Assembly (NCBI GenBank): GCA_965223035.1
Contig: OZ244980.1
Span: 2,108,001 to 2,172,000 of the forward strand
Origin: CAMDPA01 sp965223035
GTDB lineage: Bacteria; Pseudomonadota; Alphaproteobacteria; Rhizobiales; Hyphomicrobiaceae
Reading direction: 5' to 3'
Length of the DNA: 64,000 nucleotides
How positions within the stretch are numbered: position 1 is the stretch's first letter; the number at the start of each line of letters is the position of its first letter. A model generated the notes under the pieces. That model saw nothing but the letters and a program-made list of their open reading frames with translations, searched no databases and was not told the DNA's origin. The position numbers were made by a program, and so were the translations under genes. Below, in pieces: positions 53,310-61,888 of this stretch.

Positions 53310-56096
53310 TCACGTCTCGATGCGCGCCAAGGCCGCCTCCAATTTGGCGATCAGGCCCTCCAGCTCGGCCTTGCGTTCGCGCGCCTCGTCGATCGCCTCT
53401 TGCTTGGCGCGGGCCAAGAAATTCGGATTGTCGAGCTTGGCGTCCATCTTGGCCATGTCGCCTTGATGATTGCCGATCGCCTTTTGCAGCCGATGGCGCT
53501 CCGCTGCCATGTCGATCACGTCGGCGAGCGGCAACGCGGCGGTGGTATCGCCGGCGACAATGACGGCCGAACCCTTCGGCGGAACCGCGGCAAAATCGAC
53601 GGTCTCCAGCCGCGCAAGCCGCTTGATCGTGTCCATGTGATGATCGACCCGGAGGCGGACGTGAGGGTCCGCGCCGATCACCAAGAGGGGGACCTTGGCG
53701 CCACCGGGCACGTTCATTTCGGCGCGCACCGAGCGGACCTCGTTAATCAGCTCAATCAGCGCACCGATTTCTTGATCGGCCTCGGCGTTGGCCAAGCCGT
53801 CCAGGTCGGGCCATTGCGATAGCACGAGCATCTGGGTGCGCGCCTGCTGGCCGGCGGTTTTCGCCCACAGCTCTTCGGTGATGAACGGCATAAAGGGGTG
53901 CAGCAGCGCCAACGCCTGATCCAGCACCCAGGCCGTGCAGGCGCGGGTCTCTTGTTGGATGCCGGGCTCGGCGACGGCAAGAATCGGCTTCGTCAGCTCC
54001 AGGTACCAGTCACAGAAGCGGGCCCAGATGAAGTCATAGATGGCGAACGCGGCTTCATTGAACCGATAGCTCTCGATCGCGCTGGTGACCGCCTTGCTGG
54101 TGCGCTGCGTCTCACCGATGATCCAGCGATTGATCGTATGTTGCGCCAGCCCCGGATCGAACGTGGCGTCGCGCTCGCAGCCGTTGAGCTGGGCGAACCG
54201 CACCGCATTCCAAAGTTTGGTGGCGAAGTTGCGATAGCCCTCGACGCGCTGGCGGGAGAACTTGACGTCTGCGCCCTGGCTCGCCATCGACGCCATCGCG
54301 AACCGGACCGCATCGGCGCCGTAGTGCTCGATCAGGTCCAGCGGATCGACCACGTTGCCCTTGGTCTTCGACATTTTCTGGCCCTTCTCGTCGCGGACCA
54401 GGCCATGGATGTAGACGTCCTTGAACGGCACCTCCTGCAGGAAATGGCAGCCCATCATCATCATCCGGGCAACCCAGAAGAAAATGATGTCGAAGCCGGT
54501 GACGAGCGTGGTCGTGGGGTAATGGCGCGCAAGCTCCGGCGTCTGCTCAGGCCAGCCCAGCGTCGAGAACGGCCACAGCGCGGAGGAGAACCAGGTGTCG
54601 AGCACGTCGGGGTCGCGGTCGAGGCTGAAGGGTTGGTCGCCATAGTGGGCCTTCGCCGCGGCCATCGCCTCGGCCTCCGACAGGGCGACGAAGATCTCCC
54701 CGTCGGGTCCATACCAGGCAGGTATGCGGTGACCCCACCACAGTTGCCGCGAAATGCACCATGGCTGGATGTGCTCCAACCATCTGAAGTAATCGGCCGC
54801 GAAGCGTTCCGGCACGAAGCGGGTTTGGCCCTCGCGCACCGCCGTCATCGCCGGTCCGGCCAACGCGGCCGCATCGACGTACCATTGATCGGTCAGCCAC
54901 GGTTCGACCGGCACGCCGGATCGGTCGCCGTGCGGGACGGCGTGCGCTTGCGGCTCGATCCTTTCGACCAGGCCTTGCGCGTTGAGGTCGGCGACGATGC
55001 GTATTCTGGCCTCAAAGCGATCCAGTCCGCGATATGCAGCCGGCGCATTGTCATTGATCCGCGCAAATGCGTCGAAAATGTTGATCGGCGCGGCGAGCTG
55101 GTCGGCATGTCGCTTGCCAACCTCGAAATCGTTGAAATCGTGTGCCGGCGTAATTTTGACGGCGCCGGTGCCCTTCTCCGGGTCGGCGTAGTCATCGCCA
55201 ATGACAGGTATGGTGCGCCCCGTCAGCGGCAGCGTCAGCGCGCGGCCGATTAGCGTGGCAAGTGTGGGATGGTCGGGATGGACAGCCACCGCCGTATCAC
55301 CCAGCATCGTTTCGGGGCGGGTGGTGGCAACGGTGAGATAGGTCGCGGCGTTTTCCGGATCGTAGCTCGCGTCCGCTAGCGGATAGCGGAAATAGTACAT
55401 ATGCCCGTTGGGGTCGCGGCCCAGCTGTCTGCCAAGGGCATCTAAATTGAGCGTGGCCGGTCGACCGTCCTTGGCTTTGTCCGACAGCGCCCATTTGAAC
55501 GCGCCCTTATGTTCGTGCTGCTCCACCTCCAAATCAGAGATCGCTGATTGAAAGCGCGGGTCCCAGTTGACCAAGCGCTTGTCCTTGTAGATCAGACCAG
55601 ACTGATACAGCTCGACGAACACCTTCAGAACGGCCTGCGTCAGGCCTTCATCCATGGTGAAGCGCGCGCGTGACCAGTCGCAGGAAGCGCCCAGACGTTT
55701 CAGCTGATTGACGATCGCGCCACCAGAGTCCGCTTTCCAGGCCCAAACTTTTTCCACGAACGCCTCGCGCCCGAGCGACAGGCGATCCGGCTGTTGGCGC
55801 TCCATCAATTCACGTTCAACCACCATTTGGGTGGCGATGCCGGCATGATCCATCCCGGGTTGCCAAAGCACGTCGGCACCGCGCATGCGCTCAAAACGGC
55901 ACAGCACGTCCTGCAACGTGTTGTTCAGGGCATGGCCCATGTGCAGCGAGCCGGTCACGTTGGGGGGCGGGATGACGATCGTGAACGGGCGAGCGTGCAG
56001 ACGCTCGGGGCGGCCGCATCTGAAGGCATCGGCTCGCTCCCAAGCGGCATGGATGCGCGCTTCGAGATCAGCAGGGTCGTAGGTTTTGTCGAGCAT
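53310..56096 (-). CDS. valS: Valyl-tRNA synthetase, 928 aa
   Basis: A class I synthetase with the HIGH motif in NVTGSLHMGHALNNTLQDVLCRF, editing domain TTRPETMLGDTAVAVHPD, and the KMSKS motif in EKGQKMSKTKGNVVDPLDLI. The C-terminal coiled coil (RLQKAIGNHQGDMAKMDAKL, then RKAELEGLIAKLEAALARI) is typical of ValRS. The start is either the ATG at 56096 (MLDKTYDP, the family start) or 56162, which adds a Pro-rich leader; I choose the first. It follows popZ, a common alphaproteobacterial arrangement. Confidence 0.97.
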   Translation of the reverse strand: MLDKTYDPADLEARIHAAWERADAFRCGRPERLHARPFTIVIPPPNVTGSLHMGHALNNTLQDVLCRFERMRGADVLWQPGMDHAGIATQMVVERELMERQQPDRLSLGREAFVEKVWAWKADSGGAIVNQLKRLGASCDWSRARFTMDEGLTQAVLKVFVELYQSGLIYKDKRLVNWDPRFQSAISDLEVEQHEHKGAFKWALSDKAKDGRPATLNLDALGRQLGRDPNGHMYYFRYPLADASYDPENAATYLTVATTRPETMLGDTAVAVHPDHPTLATLIGRALTLPLTGRTIPVIGDDYADPEKGTGAVKITPAHDFNDFEVGKRHADQLAAPINIFDAFARINDNAPAAYRGLDRFEARIRIVADLNAQGLVERIEPQAHAVPHGDRSGVPVEPWLTDQWYVDAAALAGPAMTAVREGQTRFVPERFAADYFRWLEHIQPWCISRQLWWGHRIPAWYGPDGEIFVALSEAEAMAAAKAHYGDQPFSLDRDPDVLDTWFSSALWPFSTLGWPEQTPELARHYPTTTLVTGFDIIFFWVARMMMMGCHFLQEVPFKDVYIHGLVRDEKGQKMSKTKGNVVDPLDLIEHYGADAVRFAMASMASQGADVKFSRQRVEGYRNFATKLWNAVRFAQLNGCERDATFDPGLAQHTINRWIIGETQRTSKAVTSAIESYRFNEAAFAIYDFIWARFCDWYLELTKPILAVAEPGIQQETRACTAWVLDQALALLHPFMPFITEELWAKTAGQQARTQMLVLSQWPDLDGLANAEADQEIGALIELINEVRSVRAEMNVPGGAKVPLLVIGADPHVRLRVDHHMDTIKRLARLETVDFAAVPPKGSAVIVAGDTTAALPLADVIDMAAERHRLQKAIGNHQGDMAKMDAKLDNPNFLARAKQEAIDEARERKAELEGLIAKLEAALARIET

Positions 56097-56234
56097 TGTT
56101 GGGCGCTCGTCTGCGGGCGTCGGTGGCGTTGGCTGGATGGTGTCAGGTGGGCGATTAGGCATCGCCGAGGCTGGATGTCAATGAAGTGCTCGGAGGATCG
56201 GGCAAAAAACGTCATCTGTCGGCGCAGGTATGCC

Positions 56235-56293
56235 AGAGCAACCTGCCTTTAATCGGAATCGGAACGATCCCGATTAAAGGCGCGATGATCTAG
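56235..56293. repeat. Family A repeat, single-hairpin form
   Basis: AGAGCAACCTGCC, the CTTTAATCGG hairpin, then GCGCGATGATCTAG (CTAG 56290-56293). It lies between popZ and valS, two genes usually close together. Confidence 0.85.
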
Positions 56294-56399
56294 CCGGCTT
56301 GCCGGTCGCTGCGCGCCTTGCTCGGTGCCGTAGATCGTGCTCGGTGCCGTAGATCAGGTCGACTGGGAGGGTGTCGACAGCCAACCGGCGTTGGCCGCC

Positions 56400-57860
56400 T
56401 CAGCCCTTTTTGCTGCCGCCGAGTTTCGACGTGGCGCTCTTGATGCCCTCGGCCACTTCGATGCGGACCGCCTTCTCCAGCGCGCGGGTCATGTTGTCGT
56501 CCAGCCATTGACGGACCATCGGGCGCAACATGTCGGCGAGGAGATCGTCCAGCGCGACCTGTGAGGGCTCCGCTGAAGCCGACGTCGTGGATGGGGAGCC
56601 CGTTGCGCCGGGCTGGTCGGAAACCAGCTGTCCGCGTTGCTCGGGGGGCGCGTTCGGCTGGTCGCCCGACAACGGAAGCGGTGCGGGACGAGCGGATTTT
56701 GCATGCTCGGCGCCGGTGTTCGGCGTTGCCGACGGCGTAAGGCCCAGCGGCGGGCTCGATGCTGGCGTCGGCGGGTGGGTAGCGCCATGCTGGTCCGGCG
56801 GCTCACGCAACCGCTGTTGGGATGGCCGCTGGGCGTCTGGTCGAGTGCCGCTCGACGTCGCGTCCGCGCGCTCGGGCCTCAAGGGTGCGGCCTGCGTGGT
56901 TTCAGCTGCTGATCCCGTGCCTTGCTTCACTGCAGCTGCCGGCGATCGACCGCCATCCTTGGCTGCGGGCGGTGCGTCCGGCCTGGGCTCCGCTGGTCCG
57001 CCCGAGGCGGTGTTTGCGGGTGCGGCCTCAGACGGGGTGAGGGAGCTGGTCTGCGATCCGGACGCAGCAGCCGAACCCGGCTCAGGCGTCCGCGTCAGCC
57101 TGCCGAGCAGTTCTTGTACAGCATCATCGGGCGCGACAGTGGCAGGCTTGACCACAGGCGTCGGGCTGCTCGGCATGGGAAGTTGAGGTTCGAGGGCGCT
57201 GGAGCCTGGCGCCGCGACCGATTGCTGGTCTCGATCGGTTGCTGCCGGTTGCTCCACAGAACCGGGCTTCGGCGTCTCAGGCTGTGCCCCGCCGCTAGCC
57301 TCGTCCGTCGTCGATGGCGGCAATGACGGTGCTTGCGGTGCATTGGTGGGCTGCTTCGTTGTCTCGCGCGATTTCGAGCGTAGCCACGATAGGCGCGGCG
57401 CCGGGGGCGGCGACGAAAGATCGGAGCTGGAGGCCTGCAGCGCGCTATTGGCCTCAGCAACCGGTGGCTGTTTGGGGCGGCGTTCGAGCGCGGGCGCCGC
57501 CGATGCCCCCGCTTGCTGCGGCGGCTCCGGTGACTGCGGCTGCGGTTCAGATGGGGATGCCGGCGCGGGCTCCGCGAGCAGGTCCGCCAACTCGCGCTCC
57601 AGGTCGGATACTGCGGGCTGCTGGCTCGCGATAACAGCCTGTGGGGCAGTGTTCAATGTGGCGGCGGTAGGAGGTTGGTCCGCCGTGCTGCCGGCCGGCC
57701 TGTGGCGATCGGAGCCGGAGGGTTCGATCGCCTTGGCTGACGGTTCCTGTGCTGGGCTGTCCGCCGAGACCGACTGTTCGGGCTCGTCCGCGATGATCTT
57801 ACGGATCGAAGCTAGGATATCTTCCATGCTCGGCTCGGCCGGCTTTGGCTCTTGCGTCAT
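56400..57860 (-). CDS. popZ: Cell pole-organizing protein PopZ (DUF2497), unusually long, 486 aa
   Basis: The N-terminal PopZ helix is clear (SMEDILASIRKIIADEPEQ, residues 10-28) and the C-terminal oligomerisation domain is LDDLLADMLRPMVRQWLDDNMTRALEKAVRIEVAEGIKSA. In between is a disordered, Pro/Ala/Ser/Gln/Glu-rich linker of about 380 residues. Caulobacter PopZ is 177 aa with a linker of about 80, and linker length and charge set condensate behaviour, so this one should form softer or larger polar assemblies. It anchors chromosome origins at the pole. It sits in the pcm-tolC-popZ-valS block. Confidence 0.9.
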   Translation of the reverse strand: MTQEPKPAEPSMEDILASIRKIIADEPEQSVSADSPAQEPSAKAIEPSGSDRHRPAGSTADQPPTAATLNTAPQAVIASQQPAVSDLERELADLLAEPAPASPSEPQPQSPEPPQQAGASAAPALERRPKQPPVAEANSALQASSSDLSSPPPAPRLSWLRSKSRETTKQPTNAPQAPSLPPSTTDEASGGAQPETPKPGSVEQPAATDRDQQSVAAPGSSALEPQLPMPSSPTPVVKPATVAPDDAVQELLGRLTRTPEPGSAAASGSQTSSLTPSEAAPANTASGGPAEPRPDAPPAAKDGGRSPAAAVKQGTGSAAETTQAAPLRPERADATSSGTRPDAQRPSQQRLREPPDQHGATHPPTPASSPPLGLTPSATPNTGAEHAKSARPAPLPLSGDQPNAPPEQRGQLVSDQPGATGSPSTTSASAEPSQVALDDLLADMLRPMVRQWLDDNMTRALEKAVRIEVAEGIKSATSKLGGSKKG

Positions 57861-58276
57861 GGCCGCTCACCTCTTGACAGCTCACCCCTGGCCGCAATGC
57901 GACGTCCCTAAACCGCAAATTTGACATCAATTAAGCCGCTTACGCACGAATGACGACGTCTGAAATGTCTAAAAGGTTCGATTCCGCCCCAACAATGGGC
58001 AACAAAATACTCAAGCACGTCAATATCTGAACCGATAGCAACCTGACGCCCATCCCGCTTAGCACGGATCTGACCTGACGCAGAACATTGCGGCAGGCTT
58101 TCAGCGCAGACCAACTCTGCGCCCTGGGTCCGACCGGCGCTGCAAACGCGAATTAACGCGCGATGAACTGGTGAGGGCAAGCCAAAAAACAATTCTGTCT
58201 CCACTAAGGCGGAGTCGCGACCTTAGCCCAACCGACATAGGGTTGGAGCAGTTGTCCGATCAAGCAAAAGGCCGTG
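57861..58276. other. Gap between popZ and tolC
   Basis: A 98-codon frame on the minus strand (57908-58204) covers most of it, but it has no clear domain, no good ribosome site and odd composition (METELFFGLPSPVHRAL at the start), so I do not call it. No repeat A or B copy is present. The popZ promoter is probably here. Confidence 0.4.
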
Positions 58277-59746
58277 TTACTTGATGGATCGATGTGTATG
58301 GCCCTCCCATGCAGCATCAATAACTTCGTGTCTGCCATCTGCATAGGTGATGCTCAAGCCAAACCACTTGCGTCGTACTTCGAAGTAGTGGATCTCGGCA
58401 TCGTAAATCTCGACGCCCAGGCTCAAGTCCTGAGAGTTCAAGCGGCCGATAATCTGAAGCAGCGTATAGGCTTCAACCACGGCGTTGCGTTTCGCAATGA
58501 CTTCAGCGACTTGCGAGTCTCGCAGTTCCAGTTCGGCGTTCAAAACGTCCAACAGAGTGCGTTGGCCGACCCGATATTCTTCCCGCACGCCCGTCAGCGC
58601 CGTCTCATTGGCTCTGACCTGATCGCCCGCGGAGCGGATCTGCGCCTTGGCGGCCACGTACCGAGCCCAGGCTTGGACCGTCAGCTCGATCTGCTCGGTG
58701 CGGATCTGCTCGATCTCTTGGATCCGCTGCACGTGCACGTGCTTGGCCTGACGCACGCGGGAGGAGACCAGGCCCTGGGCATAGATCGGCACCGACATTC
58801 TTGCGGTGACCGACCGATCATCCGCCTGATCGGTTCCCAGCGTCGTATCAAAGCGCCGTTCATAGGCGGCGCCTAACGATACGGTCGGAAGCAATTCTCC
58901 GCGGATTTTGTCGACATCGTACCGTGCGGACTGCTCTCGATAGAGAGCCTCGACGATCAGCGCGTTCTCCCGTTGCGTTATGCCCGTCGCCTGGCCCTGG
59001 CTGCGAGGCATTAATTGGATGGGTTCACCCGGGTTCTGGAGCCGGCCCGGGGGGCTGCCGACCACCCGCTCGTAAGTGGCCCGGCTGCTCTTAAGCTGGG
59101 ATCTCGCCTGCTCAAGCTCGGTGATCGCCAACGAGCGGCGGGCCTCGGCCTGAGCCACGTCGGTTCGGGTGACCTCGCCGACCGAGAACTGGTCCTGCGT
59201 AGCTTTGAGCTGGTTGGTCAGAACCCGAACGTTATTCTCCTGCAACGTCACGATAGCCTGATCGCGAACCACGTCCATGTAGGCGCGCGCGGCCGCCAGC
59301 AGCACGCGTTGCTCCACATCCCGCAATCTTTCCCGCTGCGCGCGGACGTTGGCCTCTGCAACCCGCACTGAATTCAGCGTTTGAAATCCATCGAAAATAT
59401 TCTGAGACAGCGAGATGCCGACGGCGCGCGGGTGGCTCTCGCCGGGGGTTGAGCGCGGCGGTTTGGTGTCGATGCGGTTCCAGCCGCCACTTGCCGTGCC
59501 CTCAATTCTGGGGCGATAACCGGAATTTGCTTGGGACACGCCCTCGTCGGTGGCGCGCGTCAGGGCACGGGATGCATCGAGCTGGGGATTGGTCAGATAG
59601 GCCTGCCGCAGCGCTTGGCGGATCGATTGGGCGTGAGCTGGCGAGGGCACAGTCAGCGCCATACCCAGAGAAACGATGCAGACCGCGCTCATTGCCGAGG
59701 CCAACGGCAGAGCACCCCTGCGTTTCTCTGACGAGCATTGCGTCAT
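58277..59746 (-). CDS. tolC: TolC-family outer-membrane channel, 489 aa
   Basis: The signal peptide ends near residue 39 (TVPSPAHAQ). Two TolC repeats follow (about 40-260 and 261-470) with LRQAYLTNPQLDASRALTRATDEGVSQANSGYRPRI, GISLSQNIFDGFQTLNSVRVAEANVRAQRERLRDVEQRVLL and the second-half EYRVGQRTLLDVLNAELELRDSQVAEVIAKRNAVVEAYTLLQIIGRL. It forms the trimeric outer-membrane duct for efflux and type I secretion. The last 40 residues (FEVRRKWFGLSITYADGRHEVIDAAWEG) extend past the family end. It follows pcm, the usual order. Confidence 0.93.
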   Translation of the reverse strand: MTQCSSEKRRGALPLASAMSAVCIVSLGMALTVPSPAHAQSIRQALRQAYLTNPQLDASRALTRATDEGVSQANSGYRPRIEGTASGGWNRIDTKPPRSTPGESHPRAVGISLSQNIFDGFQTLNSVRVAEANVRAQRERLRDVEQRVLLAAARAYMDVVRDQAIVTLQENNVRVLTNQLKATQDQFSVGEVTRTDVAQAEARRSLAITELEQARSQLKSSRATYERVVGSPPGRLQNPGEPIQLMPRSQGQATGITQRENALIVEALYREQSARYDVDKIRGELLPTVSLGAAYERRFDTTLGTDQADDRSVTARMSVPIYAQGLVSSRVRQAKHVHVQRIQEIEQIRTEQIELTVQAWARYVAAKAQIRSAGDQVRANETALTGVREEYRVGQRTLLDVLNAELELRDSQVAEVIAKRNAVVEAYTLLQIIGRLNSQDLSLGVEIYDAEIHYFEVRRKWFGLSITYADGRHEVIDAAWEGHTHRSIK

Positions 59747-60345
59747 TCCGCCCCCGCAAAATCGGCTAAGCTAAATCAATCCATTGAACGCTGCCTTCAC
59801 TGCCCAAAAACAACACCAAGTATTCGGCTATACCGATTCGTCTCGTTGTTGCAGCTGCTTAACCTCGCAGGTTGCCGACTGCCGGGCAGTCGCGCTCAGC
59901 GTGTTACATATATGATACGATTAACCGATCGACCGTGCACGTCGCATGGGGCGACTTGCTGGATCAAGTCTAAACGCGCTGCAAATTTAAAAATGCCAGT
60001 ACTGTGACACAGAAGGCGCATTGGTGTAACGCACGTTTGCCAACCAGCGATTTCGGACTTGACGTCGCGCAACTGGTGACATGCGACGGACCCGGGTGGT
60101 GAACGAATCTTTGGGCGTGCGACCTGAACTTTGCGTTTTACGCGCTGCGCTGACTCGGGGCGATCGGTGTTGCCGACAACTGTTACTGTTTTCGTCAACT
60201 CACAAGGTCGAGCGCCAGCAAGCCCAATCAACAAACGGTATCGGCTTGTGCTGGATACCCGATTCTTGAGTGGCCGTAGACGACCTTTAGGCCGCTGATG
60301 GCAAGAACCAGCAGTTATTCACAGCCAAAATTGCCGCCGTGCACG
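59747..60345. other. Gap between tolC and repeat, no supported gene
   Basis: A 599-base stretch with lower GC than its surroundings. Two frames of 62 and 112 codons on opposite strands overlap each other and have no domain or ribosome site. Around 59900-60000 AT-rich sequence (ATATATGATACGATTAA) may hold the tolC promoter. Confidence 0.4.
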
Positions 60346-60483
60346 CTAGATCATCGCGCCTTAAATCGGAACCGCAAAGCCAGTTCCGATTTGAGGTGCA
60401 AAGATGATCGCTCTTAAAGTGGTGAGCAACTTTCTGCCTTTATTCGGGATCGTTCCGATTCCGATTAAAGGCAGGTTGCCTAG
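60346..60483. repeat. Family A repeat, full form, inverted orientation
   Basis: CTAGATCATCGCGCC opens, with the second hairpin first, then GTGCAAAGATGATCGCTC, CTTAAAGTGGTGAGCAACTT and the first hairpin, ending GGCAGGTTGCCTAG. It is the mirror order of the copies at 4151, 7879 and 27655, so the element inserts in either direction. Confidence 0.85.
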
Positions 60484-60578
60484 GCCCTGATGCCGTCGCA
60501 TCGGCGACCGCTCAAGCGTTCGGACGCGGCACCGTTATCTCGCTGATGGCCAGGTCGAGCGATGCGGGTTGGTTGTCG

Positions 60579-61250
60579 TCAGAAAACGAATTCCGGGCTG
60601 CGTTCGAAGCCTGGCAGGTCGGGTAGCGATGCTTCCATGATCGCTCGGGCGTCAAACGTACTGCCCAACCGGCGCCATTGCATCAGTCGTCCGACCCCGG
60701 CCTCCCTCATAATTACGGTGAGCCGGCCGCCATCCTGTAGCTGGTCGAGCAGCGCCGGTGGAACCTGGGAGACGGCGCCGGACATCAAGATTGCGCTATA
60801 AGGTGCGTCGTCCGGAGCGCCCGCGTCCAGAGCGGCGGTGATAATGCGGACGTTTGCGACCCCCATGCCACCGAGGATCTTGCTGGCTTGGGCGGTCAGC
60901 GCGGCGTCGCTATCAACACCAATCACTGATTTTGCGAGGTGGGCGAGTACCGCGGCGCCGTAACCGGTTGCCGTCCCAAGCTCCATGACGCGATCGCGTT
61001 CGCTCAGTTCCAAGTGTTGGACCATCTGGGCGAAGGTCCGCGGCGCGGGCAGGACGCGTCGTGTTTGGTTCGCCGCTGCTGCGCCCACCGGCAGATCCTG
61101 GTCCATGTAAGCAATGGCGCGAGTGTCCGGTGCGGCGAAGTCTTCGCGCGCGACCCCGCGCATGGCGCGAAGGATGCGGCGGTCGGTCACGTCGCTAGGA
61201 CGGACTTGGCTCTCCACCATGTTTTTGCGCTGCAACTCGAAATCGACCAT
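60579..61250 (-). CDS. pcm: Protein-L-isoaspartate O-methyltransferase, 223 aa
   Basis: Family features: N-terminal FELQRKNMVESQVRPSDVTDRRILRAMRGVAREDF, then YMDQDLPVGAAAANQTRRVLPAPRTFAQMVQHLELSERDRVMELGTATGYGAAVLAHLAKSVIGVD, where GTATGYGAA is the SAM site. The Arg-rich N-terminus and RRVL in place of the usual GQTISAP hint at the alphaproteobacterial form of the family. It repairs damaged aspartate residues using SAM. It is the first gene of the pcm-tolC-popZ-valS block, though repeats separate the genes. Confidence 0.88.
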   Translation of the reverse strand: MVDFELQRKNMVESQVRPSDVTDRRILRAMRGVAREDFAAPDTRAIAYMDQDLPVGAAAANQTRRVLPAPRTFAQMVQHLELSERDRVMELGTATGYGAAVLAHLAKSVIGVDSDAALTAQASKILGGMGVANVRIITAALDAGAPDDAPYSAILMSGAVSQVPPALLDQLQDGGRLTVIMREAGVGRLMQWRRLGSTFDARAIMEASLPDLPGFERSPEFVF

Positions 61251-61549
61251 GGCTGCCTCCGCTAATCCGGGTCACTCTGCGATGGTCCCGCGCCGCCGCG
61301 ACCATAGACGAACCACCGCCCACGGACCAGCCCGTCGCCGTCAGCTCGCTGCTCGGGTCGCGTCCGACAAGGCGGTTCTGGATTTGCCGGGCCAGGGCTA
61401 GGCGTGCTACACCCGTCATGACCGCTGGACTCATCTCCAATCGTCGTTTAACCCTCAGCCGGCAAGCGCCTGCTGCGGTATGGTGACGGAGCAGCACGGT
61501 TGACTTGGCGTTCGGCCCTATCACGTTGATCGGCGTCTTAGCCACACTG

Positions 61550-61603
61550 TTCGACCGAACGTCACAATTCGACCGAGCGTCGCAATTCGACCGAGCGTCG
61601 TAA
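61550..61603. repeat. Three exact-length 18-bp tandem repeats upstream of tRNA-Cys
   Basis: Units 61550-61567, 61568-61585 and 61586-61603 read TTCGACCGAACGTCACAA, TTCGACCGAGCGTCGCAA and TTCGACCGAGCGTCGTAA. They end 30 bases before the tRNA. The rest of the 61251-61633 gap shows no gene. Confidence 0.85.
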
Positions 61604-61633
61604 AATGAGTGTGCTGTCGGACGACAGTGTCAA

Positions 61634-61707
61634 GGCCACGTGGCGGAGTGGTGACGCAGCGGACTGCAAATCCGTAAACGCCGGTTCGATTCCGGCCGTG
61701 GCCTCCA
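61634..61707 (+). tRNA. tRNA-Cys (GCA anticodon)
   Basis: The acceptor arms GGCCACG and CGTGGCC pair fully. The anticodon loop CTGCAAA is held by GCGGA and TCCGT, giving GCA for cysteine. The T arm is GCCGG-TTCGATT-CCGGC. The discriminator is T, as needed by cysteinyl-tRNA synthetase, and CCA is encoded. It would be charged by the cysS product. Confidence 0.95.
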
Positions 61708-61762
61708 TATCTCAGCGCGATCGATGAAGCATCTTGCAACCCTGATGTAATCGGTTATCGGG

Positions 61763-61826
61763 CTAGATCATCGCGCCTTAAATCGGAACCGCAAAGCCGG
61801 TTCCGATTTGAGGCAGGTTGCTCTAG
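61763..61826. repeat. Family A repeat, short second-hairpin form
   Basis: CTAG-bounded (61763-61766 and 61823-61826). CTAGATCATCGCGCC opens and GGCAGGTTGCTCTAG closes, with arms CTTAAATCGGAACCG and CGGTTCCGATTTGAG around CAAAGC. Nearly identical to the copy at 48722. It is downstream of both tRNA-Cys and the converging surface-protein gene and may end both transcripts. Confidence 0.9.
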
Positions 61827-61888
61827 CCCGCCGGGTCCATCGTGTATCATGGGCCAGACCCTCTCGCTTGTTTGATTGATCGAGCAGC

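Noticed and set aside
53898..55253. 451-codon open frame on the plus strand opposite valS
   Set aside because: It is antisense to a certain gene, His/Arg/Val-rich in the way of GC-rich shadow frames, and has no domain.
57908..58204. 98-codon minus-strand frame between popZ and tolC
   Set aside because: No ribosome site, no recognisable domain and unconvincing composition. Could be revisited if conserved in relatives.
59896..60269. Two overlapping frames (112 and 62 codons) upstream of tolC
   Set aside because: Opposite strands, no domains, no ribosome sites.
61521..61739. 72-codon minus-strand frame with a repeated LGRI motif
   Set aside because: It covers the tRNA-Cys gene and simply translates the 18-bp tandem repeats.
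1171..61826. CRISPR array
   Set aside because: The repeats are dispersed over 60 kb, palindromic and without regular spacers, and no cas genes are present.
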